From the NCBI GenBank assembly GCA_947447985.1, contig CANFLX010000003.1:58483-122482 (forward strand): a stretch of 64,000 nucleotides of DNA, given 5' to 3'. The DNA is from Comamonadaceae bacterium (GTDB lineage: Bacteria; Pseudomonadota; Gammaproteobacteria; Burkholderiales; Burkholderiaceae_C). The notes below the pieces were generated by a model that was given only the letters and a program-made list of their open reading frames with translations, ran no database searches and had not been told where the DNA came from. Below are positions 8,885-17,397 of the stretch, piece after piece; the stretch's first letter is position 1, and each line of letters starts with the position of its first letter. Both the position numbers and the translations under genes were made by a program.

Positions 8885-10623
8885 CTCAGGCGGATAAAGT
8901 CCTCGTAGGCACCACCCTGGGCGATCAGCTCGTCGTGGCTGCCGCTCTGCAAGATGCGGCCGTGCCCCAGCACATAAATCACATCGGCATCGCGTATGGT
9001 GGTGAGCCGGTGGGCAATGGCAATCGTTGTGCGTCCCACCATGGCGGCACGCAGCGAAGCCTGCACCAGACTGTCGGTGTCCGTGTCCAGCGCCGAGGTC
9101 GCTTCGTCCAATATCAAGATCGGGGCATCTTTGTAAATGGCCCGTGCAATCGCCAGACGCTGGCGCTCGCCACCGGACAAGAGGCTGGCGTTGTGGCCCA
9201 GTAAGGTGTCCATGCCCTGGGGCAGAGCCGCGACGCGCTCTGCCAGATTGGCCGCTGCAAGTGCCCGCTGCGCGCGTTCGCGGTCCAGTGGCTGACCCAG
9301 CGCGATGTTGTTGAGCACCGTGTCGTTGAACATCACCACGTGTTGCCCCACCAGCCCGAACTGCTGACGCAAGGCCTGCAAATTCCAGTCGCGCAGTTCC
9401 ACGCCATCGAGAAGCACCTGGCCTTGGGTGCAGTCCACAAAGCGCGGCAGCAGGTTGGCCAGCGTGGTCTTGCCCGAGCCCGACAAGCCGACCAACGCAA
9501 CGAACTGGCCCGGGTGGACCGTCAGGTTGATGTGCTCCAGCGCAGCGGCTGTGGCATCAGGGTAGGTGACCCCCACACCTTTGAACTCGATCAGCCCGCT
9601 GCTGCGCTCTTTCTGGAAAGTGCCTCCCGACTCGGACACCACGGTTTCCACCAAGGCAATGGCACGCTCCGCCGCCACCACGCCGCGGGTGATGGTGCTG
9701 GTGACCTCCGACAAATGCTTGATGGGTGCGATCAGCATCAGCATTGCGGTGACAAAGGCGACAAATCCACCGGCCGACAGCGAATTGGAATGGCTTTGAA
9801 TAATGGCCACGGTGATCACGGCCGACAGGGCAATCGAGCCGAAAAAATTGGTGATCGGTGCCACCGCCGAACCCGCAATCGCGGACTTCATGGCCAAGCG
9901 CTGCAGCAAGGTATTGACGGCGCGAAAACGCTCGCGCTGCTGCGCTTCGGCCGTTTGGATGCGAATTTCCTTGTGGGCCAGCACGTTTTCTTCCACCACA
10001 TAAGCCAGTCGGTCCACAGTGGCTTGAGATGCCTTGGTCAGGCTGTACAGCCGTTTGGACAGCGCGCGCATGGCAAAGGCCACGATAGGAAAAATGAAGA
10101 GGACGATCAGCGTCAATTTCCAGTTCAGGTACAAGAGATAGCCCAACAGCGCCACCAGGGACAGGCTGTCTTTCACCAGCGTGGTAATGGACTGCAACAG
10201 CAACACGGCGCCGTTGGTGGCCTCGAAAACAACCGTGTTGGCCAATGCAGTGGCGGGCTGCTTGCGGTAGAGATCCAATTCGGCCACGCTGATGCAGTCA
10301 AACATCTTTTGGCGCAAACTGTGCAGACTCGTTTGGGCAATTTTTGCCAGTGCCACATCGGCCAAAAAGGAGGCCGACGAACGCAGGCTGAACAGACCCA
10401 CCACCGCAAGGGGAATGACCCAGTAGTTCAAATCAGGTGCGCCGAAGCCGTGGTCTAACAGGGGTTTCATCAACGCGGGGATGGTCGGCTCCAGGGCGGA
10501 GCCCACGATCACCGACAGCGTGAGCGCAATCCAAGCGCTGCGCGGCTTGGAGAAGTAGCCCAAAACCTTAATGAAGCGCTCCCACACCGTGCGGCTGTCC
10601 GATACATTAAGAGTCTGCGGCAT
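8881..10623 (-). CDS. msbA: MsbA-type lipid A/lipid flippase ABC transporter
   Basis: A 580-residue half-transporter with an N-terminal six-helix export domain (about residues 30-320) and a C-terminal ATPase. Walker A is GLSGSGKTT (379-387), the signature LSGGERQ (482-488), Walker B ILILDEA with the catalytic Glu, and the H-loop IAHR near 538. Length and domain order match MsbA, the homodimeric inner-membrane flippase for lipid A-core and phospholipids; the LPS-gene setting supports that role. It is transcribed against its neighbours: its stop overlaps that of the GT9 gene, and its start faces the FkbM gene across 122 A/T-rich bases. A different lipid-linked glycan substrate is possible. Confidence 0.88.
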   Translation of the reverse strand: MPQTLNVSDSRTVWERFIKVLGYFSKPRSAWIALTLSVIVGSALEPTIPALMKPLLDHGFGAPDLNYWVIPLAVVGLFSLRSSASFLADVALAKIAQTSLHSLRQKMFDCISVAELDLYRKQPATALANTVVFEATNGAVLLLQSITTLVKDSLSLVALLGYLLYLNWKLTLIVLFIFPIVAFAMRALSKRLYSLTKASQATVDRLAYVVEENVLAHKEIRIQTAEAQQRERFRAVNTLLQRLAMKSAIAGSAVAPITNFFGSIALSAVITVAIIQSHSNSLSAGGFVAFVTAMLMLIAPIKHLSEVTSTITRGVVAAERAIALVETVVSESGGTFQKERSSGLIEFKGVGVTYPDATAAALEHINLTVHPGQFVALVGLSGSGKTTLANLLPRFVDCTQGQVLLDGVELRDWNLQALRQQFGLVGQHVVMFNDTVLNNIALGQPLDRERAQRALAAANLAERVAALPQGMDTLLGHNASLLSGGERQRLAIARAIYKDAPILILDEATSALDTDTDSLVQASLRAAMVGRTTIAIAHRLTTIRDADVIYVLGHGRILQSGSHDELIAQGGAYEDFIRLS

Positions 10624-10745
10624 AAAATCTATTTGACGTGGTTTTGAGACTATTGTGCCTTAATGCGAATGCAGGCATGCGACGCCAAAGAAAAATCGTA
10701 CAATCATATGGCGATATGAATATATTTTTAAGGTAATAGAAATAC

Positions 10746-11495
10746 ATGAAATGGCGTTTCTTGTACCGCGGTATGAAAGCACGGTTTCGTAGCCAGCGGG
10801 TGGAGTTGATTGCACTCACGGAATCGCTGGCCTCCGGCGATTATGCGATTGACGTTGGCGCGAATAAGGGGAGTTATCTGTGGGCCTTGAGTCGAGCCGT
10901 GCCAAAAGGCTGTGTCTTCGCGTTTGAGCCGCAGCCGATATTGGCAGATTATTTAAATCAAGCGTGTGAAGCAGCTGGGATTAAAAATATCCAAATTGAA
11001 AATATGGGTATTTCTAATCAATCAGGGGTGCTTCAGCTAGCGATCCCGGGTACGGGTTCAAGTTCGCCTGGCGCATCCTTTGAGCGTGCTGTGGCGTCAC
11101 GGGAAAATTGCAGGAGCATTGATGTCAATGTTTCAACCTTAGACGCTTATTTCCTGAAGATGTCGAATAAAATCGGAGCGATCAAGATTGATGTCGAAGG
11201 ACACGAGCTGGCCGTGCTCCAAGGTGGATCAGAGTTGATAAAAAAGCACAGACCGGTCGTGGTATGCGAGTCTGAGCAACGGCATATGACTACAGGTTCG
11301 GTGAACGATATATTTGATTTTTTTAATAAACTGAATTATCAAGGGTTTTTTTGCGCCAAAGGCAAGCTGATTCCAGTGGAAGAATTCGATCGTTCAATAC
11401 ACCAAAAAGAATCGGATGGTGAGTATTGGAATGCCAAAGATTATTTCAATAATTTCGTTTTCAAGCCGCGCACCTCCTCGGACTTTTATCAATGA
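10746..11495 (+). CDS. FkbM-family SAM-dependent methyltransferase
   Basis: A 249-residue class I methyltransferase of the FkbM type, often found in surface-glycan clusters where it O-methylates sugars. The SAM-binding motif is DVGANKGSY (residues 36-44), the acidic FAFEPQP strand follows, and the FkbM signature IKIDVEGHE with the LQGG continuation lies near 146-160. Codon use is more A/T-rich than in the housekeeping genes on the left. Its stop (TGA, 11493-11495) overlaps the ATG of the next gene, so the two are likely coupled. The methylated sugar cannot be predicted. Confidence 0.85.
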   Translation: MKWRFLYRGMKARFRSQRVELIALTESLASGDYAIDVGANKGSYLWALSRAVPKGCVFAFEPQPILADYLNQACEAAGIKNIQIENMGISNQSGVLQLAIPGTGSSSPGASFERAVASRENCRSIDVNVSTLDAYFLKMSNKIGAIKIDVEGHELAVLQGGSELIKKHRPVVVCESEQRHMTTGSVNDIFDFFNKLNYQGFFCAKGKLIPVEEFDRSIHQKESDGEYWNAKDYFNNFVFKPRTSSDFYQ

Positions 11496-12784
11496 AATAT
11501 GGCGCTGAAAAAACGGTTGCGCGATTTTTAGAAATCTCGCTTTGGTTGTTCGCATTTTCCGTTGCGTGGTCGAGTGCCTTGTACCGGATCAGCCTCCTTT
11601 TTATTCTCGTTGGGGTGCCGGTCCATGCCATCCTGCGCATGGTGAACCCAGATTTCCAGCTCCGAGACGTTCTCTCAAGAAATGCGGAAAAAATTTATTA
11701 TTTGCTGCTTCCGGTCGCCCTCTATGGCTGGATTGCGCTCACCTGGTTCTGGACGCCTGCAAATGCAGAGCTGTACACCAATGACCTTTGGGCCTACACC
11801 AAACTGCTGGCGATACCGCTGTTTTCGATCTACCTTTATCGATTATTTCCAGATCGTTTGGAAAGTTTGCTTTACGCCTACTGTTTAGGCGTTATTGTCT
11901 TGATGATCCCTACGTATTTGGATTTCATGGGGGTTTTTCGAGCCCTGGGCCTGCATGTTGAGGGAAACTCCAGCTATTTCCCCGAAAATGGCGTTTCTCG
12001 GAATTTGGTTTATTGGAAAAATCAAATCATCCATGGGTTTCATGTTTCCGTTTTGTTGGCTTTTTTGGTGCATATGATGCCTGCCAAGGGCTTGCGACGG
12101 TACGTGCATTTCTTTGTCATCGCACTGTGTGTATTTGACATCGGGTATCTGATTGCCGGCCGTATGGCAATATTCAGTCTGCTCGTTGCTGCCATCTCGG
12201 CGGTGCCTCGCCATTATTTCAGCCAGAGGCGGGGTCTGCTCCTGTTCGCGGGCTTTGCATTCTTGGCGGCTGTCATGGTGAGCGTTGACTCCAGTGTGAG
12301 TTCGCGTCTGTATTCCATATGGGATCAGAGTGCGCGGTTCTTCCAGAACAATGACATCACGACTTCCAGTGGAATCCGGCTCTACTACTGGTCGCTCAGC
12401 TTGGAGAATTTCATGAAACATCCGCTGCTGGGTGCGGGTGCCGGATCATTCAGAGAGGCCTTGGTCAGTCTCAATCCTGAACTGGCGTCGCAAAACCATT
12501 TCCACCCGCACAATGAATACATCACGTTGATTTCCCAATTCGGGCTCATCGGGTTCTCATTGTTCCTGATGATGCTGGGCGGGCTTTATTTTGGCGTACG
12601 GCGCACCCCCGCCGGGGTCGTCCGCTCTTGTTTATTGAGTTTCATTGTCGTGTTTTGCGTGAATGCTTTGTCGGACGCGAGTTTGCATAACATCTGGGAA
12701 GGCTGGACGTTTGTTTTGCTCTCCAGCGTTGGACTGGCTTTAATATTCAAGAATCAGCGCGATGTGGCCACATCGATTCATTGA
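11492..12784 (+). CDS. O-antigen ligase / Wzy-type membrane protein
   Basis: A 430-residue polytopic inner-membrane protein with roughly ten or more hydrophobic segments and a large periplasmic loop in the second half. The loop ends in HPHNEYITLISQFGLIG, the HxxN-type motif of the Wzy_C/WaaL family; upstream lies GAGAGSFREAL. WaaL joins O-polysaccharide to lipid A-core in the periplasm, while Wzy polymerises it; sequence reading alone does not separate them. No flippase (Wzx) or chain-length regulator lies nearby, which slightly favours the ligase role or a short-chain LOS ligase. The gene is A/T-rich relative to the rest of the window. Confidence 0.75.
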   Translation: MKYGAEKTVARFLEISLWLFAFSVAWSSALYRISLLFILVGVPVHAILRMVNPDFQLRDVLSRNAEKIYYLLLPVALYGWIALTWFWTPANAELYTNDLWAYTKLLAIPLFSIYLYRLFPDRLESLLYAYCLGVIVLMIPTYLDFMGVFRALGLHVEGNSSYFPENGVSRNLVYWKNQIIHGFHVSVLLAFLVHMMPAKGLRRYVHFFVIALCVFDIGYLIAGRMAIFSLLVAAISAVPRHYFSQRRGLLLFAGFAFLAAVMVSVDSSVSSRLYSIWDQSARFFQNNDITTSSGIRLYYWSLSLENFMKHPLLGAGAGSFREALVSLNPELASQNHFHPHNEYITLISQFGLIGFSLFLMMLGGLYFGVRRTPAGVVRSCLLSFIVVFCVNALSDASLHNIWEGWTFVLLSSVGLALIFKNQRDVATSIH

Positions 12785-12808
12785 GTTATTTCTGAGTCAG
12801 GTGGAATT

Positions 12809-13897
12809 TTGATTTTTATCTCGGATTGGCTTTCAAGACTGGGGCGGTTGGTCGTCACCCAGCCCCTTTCCGTGGAAGTTGCCGGCTGTCAGGACGAGTA
12901 TGCGCGCTCGGTTGGATTAAGAAGGTTGGGCCTGAGAGTGCTCTGGCGAAAGTTCTTACTCATTCTTTGGGGTCAGTCCTCTCGTTGCGTTGAGCGACTG
13001 CAGCCGCAATGGCGCAAGGGTTTGTGGATTTACGCCCGGACTGCCCAGGTGGGGGATTCGCTGATGGACCTGGCTTGCCGCAATATCTACAAAGATGCGG
13101 GCATTCAGATCGATTTGTTAACGTCCAAAAATCTGGCTGAGTTTTACGCGGGTGACGCGTGGTTTGATCGCGTCTCTTCTTCGCCGCAGGATTTTTTGGA
13201 AGAGCACTACGATTTCATCATTATTCAAAGTGTGCACCACCGCGCCTTGAAAGCCAAAGTCAAGTTCTTCAAGCAGGTGCCCTGGGTATGCATTCAAGGG
13301 TTTTATGATGTTCCCGATTTTTCGCGGACCGAATGGGGGGCGCGACGGGTCTTCGATTTGCTGGGAAAGTCGCCTGCCCCCGAATATTTTGATTACAGCG
13401 CGCTGCAAAAATCTTCGGTGCAAAGCACGCAATTCCAAACGCCATCAGAAATTCCGCTGGTGATTGCCGTAGGGGGTATGGATGCCGTGCGGACCTTTAA
13501 GGGGTGGAGTGCGTTGATTCAGATGCTGGCCCTGGATGCCAGCTTCTCTGAAGTCGTTCTCATCGGTGCGGGAGAGAGTGCCAACTTGGCGTCTGAAGAA
13601 ATCATGCAACTTGACATCGGTGGACTGAAGATTACCAGCTTGGTTGGTAAAACCACACTGGCTGATTGCTTCAATATATTAAAAAGAGCGCAGCTATTCG
13701 TCGCTGCCGACGGTGGATTGCTGCACCTCGCGGTTGCCGCGTCGGCGAAACGCATTGTGAGTTTGTTCATTGTGGGTATCCCGCCCGAATTGAGGATTCC
13801 CGTGAACTACCGTTCGGACGCGTTGACAAGCGCCTCAGGTGATGTCAACGATATCGCCGTCCGTGCCGTGGCGAACAAAATACAAGCGCGTATCTAG
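12809..13897 (+). CDS. GT9-like glycosyltransferase, divergent
   Basis: A 362-residue protein with the two-domain shape of GT9 heptosyltransferases. The C-terminal donor-site segment FVAADGGLLHLAVAASAKRI resembles the family S/D-G-x-x-H-x-A block. N-terminal segments KGLWIYARTAQVGDSLMD and the following DLLTSKNLAEF correspond to the first strand and loop of the fold. The frame opens with TTG at 12809, only a few bases after a good AGGTGGA site, so the true start is uncertain. About 80 residues precede the first recognised strand, more than in normal GT9 proteins. The second member of this family in the locus, it is A/T-rich and poorly conserved to my eye. Confidence 0.6.
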   Translation: MIFISDWLSRLGRLVVTQPLSVEVAGCQDEYARSVGLRRLGLRVLWRKFLLILWGQSSRCVERLQPQWRKGLWIYARTAQVGDSLMDLACRNIYKDAGIQIDLLTSKNLAEFYAGDAWFDRVSSSPQDFLEEHYDFIIIQSVHHRALKAKVKFFKQVPWVCIQGFYDVPDFSRTEWGARRVFDLLGKSPAPEYFDYSALQKSSVQSTQFQTPSEIPLVIAVGGMDAVRTFKGWSALIQMLALDASFSEVVLIGAGESANLASEEIMQLDIGGLKITSLVGKTTLADCFNILKRAQLFVAADGGLLHLAVAASAKRIVSLFIVGIPPELRIPVNYRSDALTSASGDVNDIAVRAVANKIQARI

Positions 13898-13904
13898 GTC
13901 TTTT

Positions 13905-14687
13905 ATGAAGCAGCGAAGTCAATCCGGCCTCAGCGTCATCGTCATTACGCACAACGAATCTGCGAATATCCGCGCTTGCCTGGAGTCGGTGTCCTTTGCG
14001 GATGAGCTCATCGTGCTTGACTCGGGCAGCTCCGACGACACGGTGGCGATTGCGTCGGAAATGGGCGCGAAGGTGACGGTCTCAGAGAGTTGGCCTGGTT
14101 TTGGCCCTCAAAAAAACAGGGTCCTGGCCTTGGCAACCATGCCCTGGGTTCTGTCCTTGGATGCGGATGAGCGGATCACGCCGGAGCTGGCTGTCCAAAT
14201 CCGCAAAGCCATAGATTGCGGCGAAAGCGTCGCCTACGCCATCCCCCGCAGCACCCAGTTCTGCGGCCAATGGATTCGCCACTGTGGTTGGACGCCCGAC
14301 TACGTCCTTAGGCTGTTCCAGCGTCAGGGCGCATGTTTCAGTGCGGACCTGGTCCATGAGCAGGTGCTCGTCGGCGCTACGGTGGTCAAAAAGCTCCAAG
14401 CCCCCATGCTCCACTACAGCTATCCCACGCCCGGACATTACTGGCGCAAGCTCGAGCAGTACAGCCAGGCGTGGGCGCAGCAGCGCCACATTCGAGGGCA
14501 GCAAACCACCATGACCCGTGCGGTTTTTTCGGGCCTCACGGCGTTTGTCAAAAGCTATATTTTTCGCTTGGGCGTGTTGGACGGTGCCATGGGCTTTGCC
14601 GTTTGCACGCTGCAAGCGCAGGCCGCATTCGGCAAGTACTTTGCACTCTATTGCTTGAACCAAAAAAACCACAAGCCTCCCCTGTGA
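13905..14687 (+). CDS. WaaE/LgtF-type GT2 glycosyltransferase
   Basis: A 260-residue GT2 enzyme of the WaaE/KdtX-LgtF type, which adds a beta-linked glucose to inner-core heptose of LPS. The order of motifs fits well: SVIVITHNESANIRACLESV at the N-terminus, VLDSGSSDDT, the WPGFGPQKN stretch, and the catalytic LSLDADERITPEL. The start ATG at 13905 lies 8 bases after the previous stop; an in-frame upstream extension would overlap that gene and lacks family similarity. A 6-bp inverted repeat overlaps the end of the gene. Sugar specificity is inferred from the family only. Confidence 0.82.
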   Translation: MKQRSQSGLSVIVITHNESANIRACLESVSFADELIVLDSGSSDDTVAIASEMGAKVTVSESWPGFGPQKNRVLALATMPWVLSLDADERITPELAVQIRKAIDCGESVAYAIPRSTQFCGQWIRHCGWTPDYVLRLFQRQGACFSADLVHEQVLVGATVVKKLQAPMLHYSYPTPGHYWRKLEQYSQAWAQQRHIRGQQTTMTRAVFSGLTAFVKSYIFRLGVLDGAMGFAVCTLQAQAAFGKYFALYCLNQKNHKPPL

Positions 14688-14700
14688 TTTGCGCCAGGGG
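14679..14700 (+). terminator. Possible terminator after the LPS genes
   Basis: Six-base arms CCCCTG (14679-14684) and CAGGGG (14695-14700) with a 10-base loop that contains the TGA stop of the GT2 gene, followed by the pyrimidine-rich TGCAATCTTTCTT. The stem is short and the U-run is broken, so it would be a weak intrinsic terminator at best. Confidence 0.3.
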
Positions 14701-14741
14701 TGCAATCTTTCTTCCATAGCGTGGTGGGATAATCGGCAAGC

Positions 14742-16010
14742 ATGAAAAAACTCTTGTTAGTCATCGTCAGTTGGACGCTGAGCCTCAGTGCCTTTGGTCA
14801 GTTCCGGGTGGAAGTGTCCGGTGTGGGCATGACGCAGCTGCCCATTGCCTTGCCCGCTTTTAAGGGCAACGAGCCGCTCAGCCAAAAAATGGCGGCGATT
14901 GTTCAGGCCGACTTGGAGCGCAGCGGCCAGTTTCGCGGGCTGGACACCGCCGGCGCGGTGTTGGACGAATCGTCACGCCCCGACATGGCGCAATGGCGTA
15001 AACAGGGTGCGGACGCGCTGCTCACCGGCAGCGTCACGCGGGTGGCAGAAGACCGTTACGAGGTGCGTTTTCGGGTGTGGGACGCTGTGCGGAACCAGGA
15101 CCTTGGCGGCCAAAGCCACAGTGCCAGCAGCACAGAGTTGCGCCATGTCGCCCACCAGATTGCCGATGTGGTCTACGAGAAGTTGACCGGTGAAAAAGGC
15201 GTTTTCTCGACCCGCATTTCCTATGTCACACGCAACACGGGTGTCTACAACCTGTGGGTCGCCGACGCCGATGGTGAGGGCGCCCAATCCGCATTGCGCA
15301 GCACCGAACCCATCATTTCGCCTTCCTGGTCCCCCAATGGAAGCCAGCTGGCCTACGTCTCGTTTGAATCACGCAAACCGGTGGTCTATGTGCACAACGT
15401 GGACACTGGTAAACGCCGCCTGGTGGCCAACTTCAAAGGTTCCAACAGCGCACCCAACTGGTCGCCCGACGGTAAAACGCTGGCCCTGACGCTGAGCCGT
15501 GACGGTGGCTCACAGCTGTATTTGCTGGACGCCAATGTCTCCGGTGCCGAGCCCCGCCGTTTGGCAAACTCTCTGGCCATCGACACCGAGCCCACCTTTA
15601 CGGCCGACGGCAAAACCATTTACTTCGTCAGCGACCGGGGCGGTTCACCGCAAATCTACCGCCTCCCCGTGGGGGGTGGAACGCCGGAGCGCGTCACCTT
15701 TACCGGCAACTACAACATCTCGCCTGCGCTCAGCCCGGACGGTCGGTGGTTGGCTTACATCTCGCGCATCAATGGCGCCTTCAAATTGCATGTGATGGAC
15801 CTGAGCTCAGGCCAAAGCACGGCCATCACTGACACCACCGCCGACGAAAACCCGAGTTTTGCCTCCAACAGCCGTTTGATCTTGTATGCCACCCAGCAAG
15901 GCAGTCGGGAGACCCTGATGACGACAACGCTGGACGGCAAAGTGAAAGCCCGTCTGGCAGGCCAAAGTGGCGATTTGCGTGAACCCGATTGGGGCCCCGC
16001 AGTACGTTAA
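14742..16010 (+). CDS. tolB: Tol-Pal system beta-propeller protein TolB
   Basis: A 422-residue periplasmic protein with a signal peptide (residues 1-20, ending SLSAFG), an N-terminal alpha/beta domain (about 25-150) and a six-bladed propeller. The propeller repeats are visible as SPSWSPNGSQLAYVSFE, PNWSPDGKTLALTLS and SPALSPDGRWLAYIS. TolB binds Pal and the TolA/colicin partners and helps outer-membrane constriction at division. It is followed by pal and cpoB in the standard order, but tolQRA are not in this window. A GATAAT hexamer (14728-14733) just upstream could be a -10 element, though its -35 is poor. Confidence 0.96.
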   Translation: MKKLLLVIVSWTLSLSAFGQFRVEVSGVGMTQLPIALPAFKGNEPLSQKMAAIVQADLERSGQFRGLDTAGAVLDESSRPDMAQWRKQGADALLTGSVTRVAEDRYEVRFRVWDAVRNQDLGGQSHSASSTELRHVAHQIADVVYEKLTGEKGVFSTRISYVTRNTGVYNLWVADADGEGAQSALRSTEPIISPSWSPNGSQLAYVSFESRKPVVYVHNVDTGKRRLVANFKGSNSAPNWSPDGKTLALTLSRDGGSQLYLLDANVSGAEPRRLANSLAIDTEPTFTADGKTIYFVSDRGGSPQIYRLPVGGGTPERVTFTGNYNISPALSPDGRWLAYISRINGAFKLHVMDLSSGQSTAITDTTADENPSFASNSRLILYATQQGSRETLMTTTLDGKVKARLAGQSGDLREPDWGPAVR

Positions 16011-16048
16011 TGTTTTTTTGTAATCAAGAACCTCAACCGGAGTTTGGA

Positions 16049-16603
16049 ATGAATAAATTGAATCAGTGGATGCTTGCGGCGGGGGTCGCCGCAGCGTTGG
16101 CCGGATGCGGGTCCACCGTGAAGCTGGACGACGTTGCCGTGGAGGACAAAGCGGGCCAAGCGGTCTCGGTGGACGCCAACGCAGGCGCGAACCCCAGCGC
16201 CACCGCGCAAGCCAGCTCCAATGTCAAAACACTCACGCCGACCAACAATGCCAACAGCGCGGACATGGTGGTGGCAGGCGGGCGCGTGGTGTACTTTGAC
16301 TACGACAGCTTTGCCATTCGCTCCGAGTTTCAACCCGTGATCGAAGCACACGCCCGCGTCTTGAAAGCCGACAAGGCGCGCAAAGCCAGCATTGAGGGCC
16401 ACACCGACGAGCGTGGCGGACGCGAATACAACCTGGCGCTGGGTCAAAAGCGCGCCGAAGCCGTGCGCAAGGCACTGACGCTGTTGGGTGTGGCCGACAG
16501 CCAACTCGAAGCGGTGAGCTTCGGCAAAGAGAAGCCCGCAGTGCTGGGTGGCTCGGATGCGGCGATGGAGAAAAATCGCCGGGCTGAAATCGCGGTTCGG
16601 TGA
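16049..16603 (+). CDS. pal: Peptidoglycan-associated lipoprotein Pal
   Basis: A 184-residue outer-membrane lipoprotein. The lipobox LAGC places the acylated Cys at residue 20; a flexible Ala/Ser/Asn-rich linker (about 25-75) follows. The OmpA-like domain spans about 80-184, with YFDYDSFAIR and the diaminopimelate-binding IEGHTDERGGREYNLALGQ. It anchors the outer membrane to peptidoglycan and partners TolB. ATG 16049 is chosen because it yields a proper lipoprotein signal and follows a GGAG-containing stretch; the frame extends further upstream without family similarity. Its stop overlaps the start of cpoB. Confidence 0.96.
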   Translation: MNKLNQWMLAAGVAAALAGCGSTVKLDDVAVEDKAGQAVSVDANAGANPSATAQASSNVKTLTPTNNANSADMVVAGGRVVYFDYDSFAIRSEFQPVIEAHARVLKADKARKASIEGHTDERGGREYNLALGQKRAEAVRKALTLLGVADSQLEAVSFGKEKPAVLGGSDAAMEKNRRAEIAVR

Positions 16604-17397
16604 TGCGCAAGTGGTGTAGCGCTTACGCGCTGGCGCGCTCCCTCATGCCAGTGCTGTTGTGGGCAGTGGCAAGTCAGGCCGGGGCCGGCATGTTCGATGA
16701 CGAAGAGGCCCGCCGGGCGATTTTGGACGTGCGCCAAAAGCTCGAGAGCCAGCGCCGCGAGACCGACCAACGCTTGAACGACATCGTCACGCGCCAGGCC
16801 GATGAGCTGACGGGCTTGCGCCGCAGCCTGCAAGACCTGCAAAACCAATTGGAAGCCAACGCCAGCGAGACGGCCAAACTTCGGGGTCAGATGGAGCAGC
16901 TCACGCGCGATGTCGCAGAGGCGCAGCGTCGACAAGCCGATGGCAGCAAAGCGCTGGAGGAGCGGCTTCGCAAGTTGGAGCCAGTCAAAGTGAGCTACGA
17001 GGGCGTGGATTTTCTGGCCGATCCACAAGAAAAACGCACGTTTGAGCAGGCCCTGGTCAGCTTCAGAAAAGGCGAGTTCGAAACTGCACACGCCGCGCTG
17101 GTGGATTTGCTCTCGCGCTATCCGCAAACCGGCTACGCCAACGCCGCCTTGTTTTGGATCGGCAATGCCAAGTTTGTGGGCAAAGACTTCAAGGGCGCTT
17201 TGTCTACTTTTCAAAAACTGATGGCCCAAGACGCCGCCTATGGGCGTGCGCCCGAAGTCTTGCTCGCGCTGGCCAATTGCCAGCTTGAGCTCAAAGAGAC
17301 AGCGGGTGCCCGCAAGACGCTGGAGTCACTGATTGCGGATTACCCACGCAGCGAAGCCGCAGACGCAGCCAAAGAGCGCCTGGCGCGGTTGAAGTAA
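16603..17397 (+). CDS. cpoB: Cell division coordinator CpoB (YbgF)
   Basis: A 264-residue periplasmic protein. It has an N-terminal signal peptide (to about residue 28), a charged coiled-coil of heptads (about 35-125) that mediates trimer formation, and a C-terminal tetratricopeptide domain (about 140-264) with the family repeats FEQALVSFRKGEFETAHAAL and YANAALFWIGNAKF. CpoB links Tol-Pal function to PBP1B activity at the septum. ATG 16603 overlaps the pal TGA; GTG 16600 is an in-frame alternative. The length is typical. Confidence 0.93.
   Translation: MRKWCSAYALARSLMPVLLWAVASQAGAGMFDDEEARRAILDVRQKLESQRRETDQRLNDIVTRQADELTGLRRSLQDLQNQLEANASETAKLRGQMEQLTRDVAEAQRRQADGSKALEERLRKLEPVKVSYEGVDFLADPQEKRTFEQALVSFRKGEFETAHAALVDLLSRYPQTGYANAALFWIGNAKFVGKDFKGALSTFQKLMAQDAAYGRAPEVLLALANCQLELKETAGARKTLESLIADYPRSEAADAAKERLARLK

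Noticed and set aside
10624..13904. A prophage or genomic island with mobility genes
   Set aside because: The A/T-rich stretch has only glycan genes; no integrase, transposase, terminal repeats or tRNA-linked attachment site is seen.
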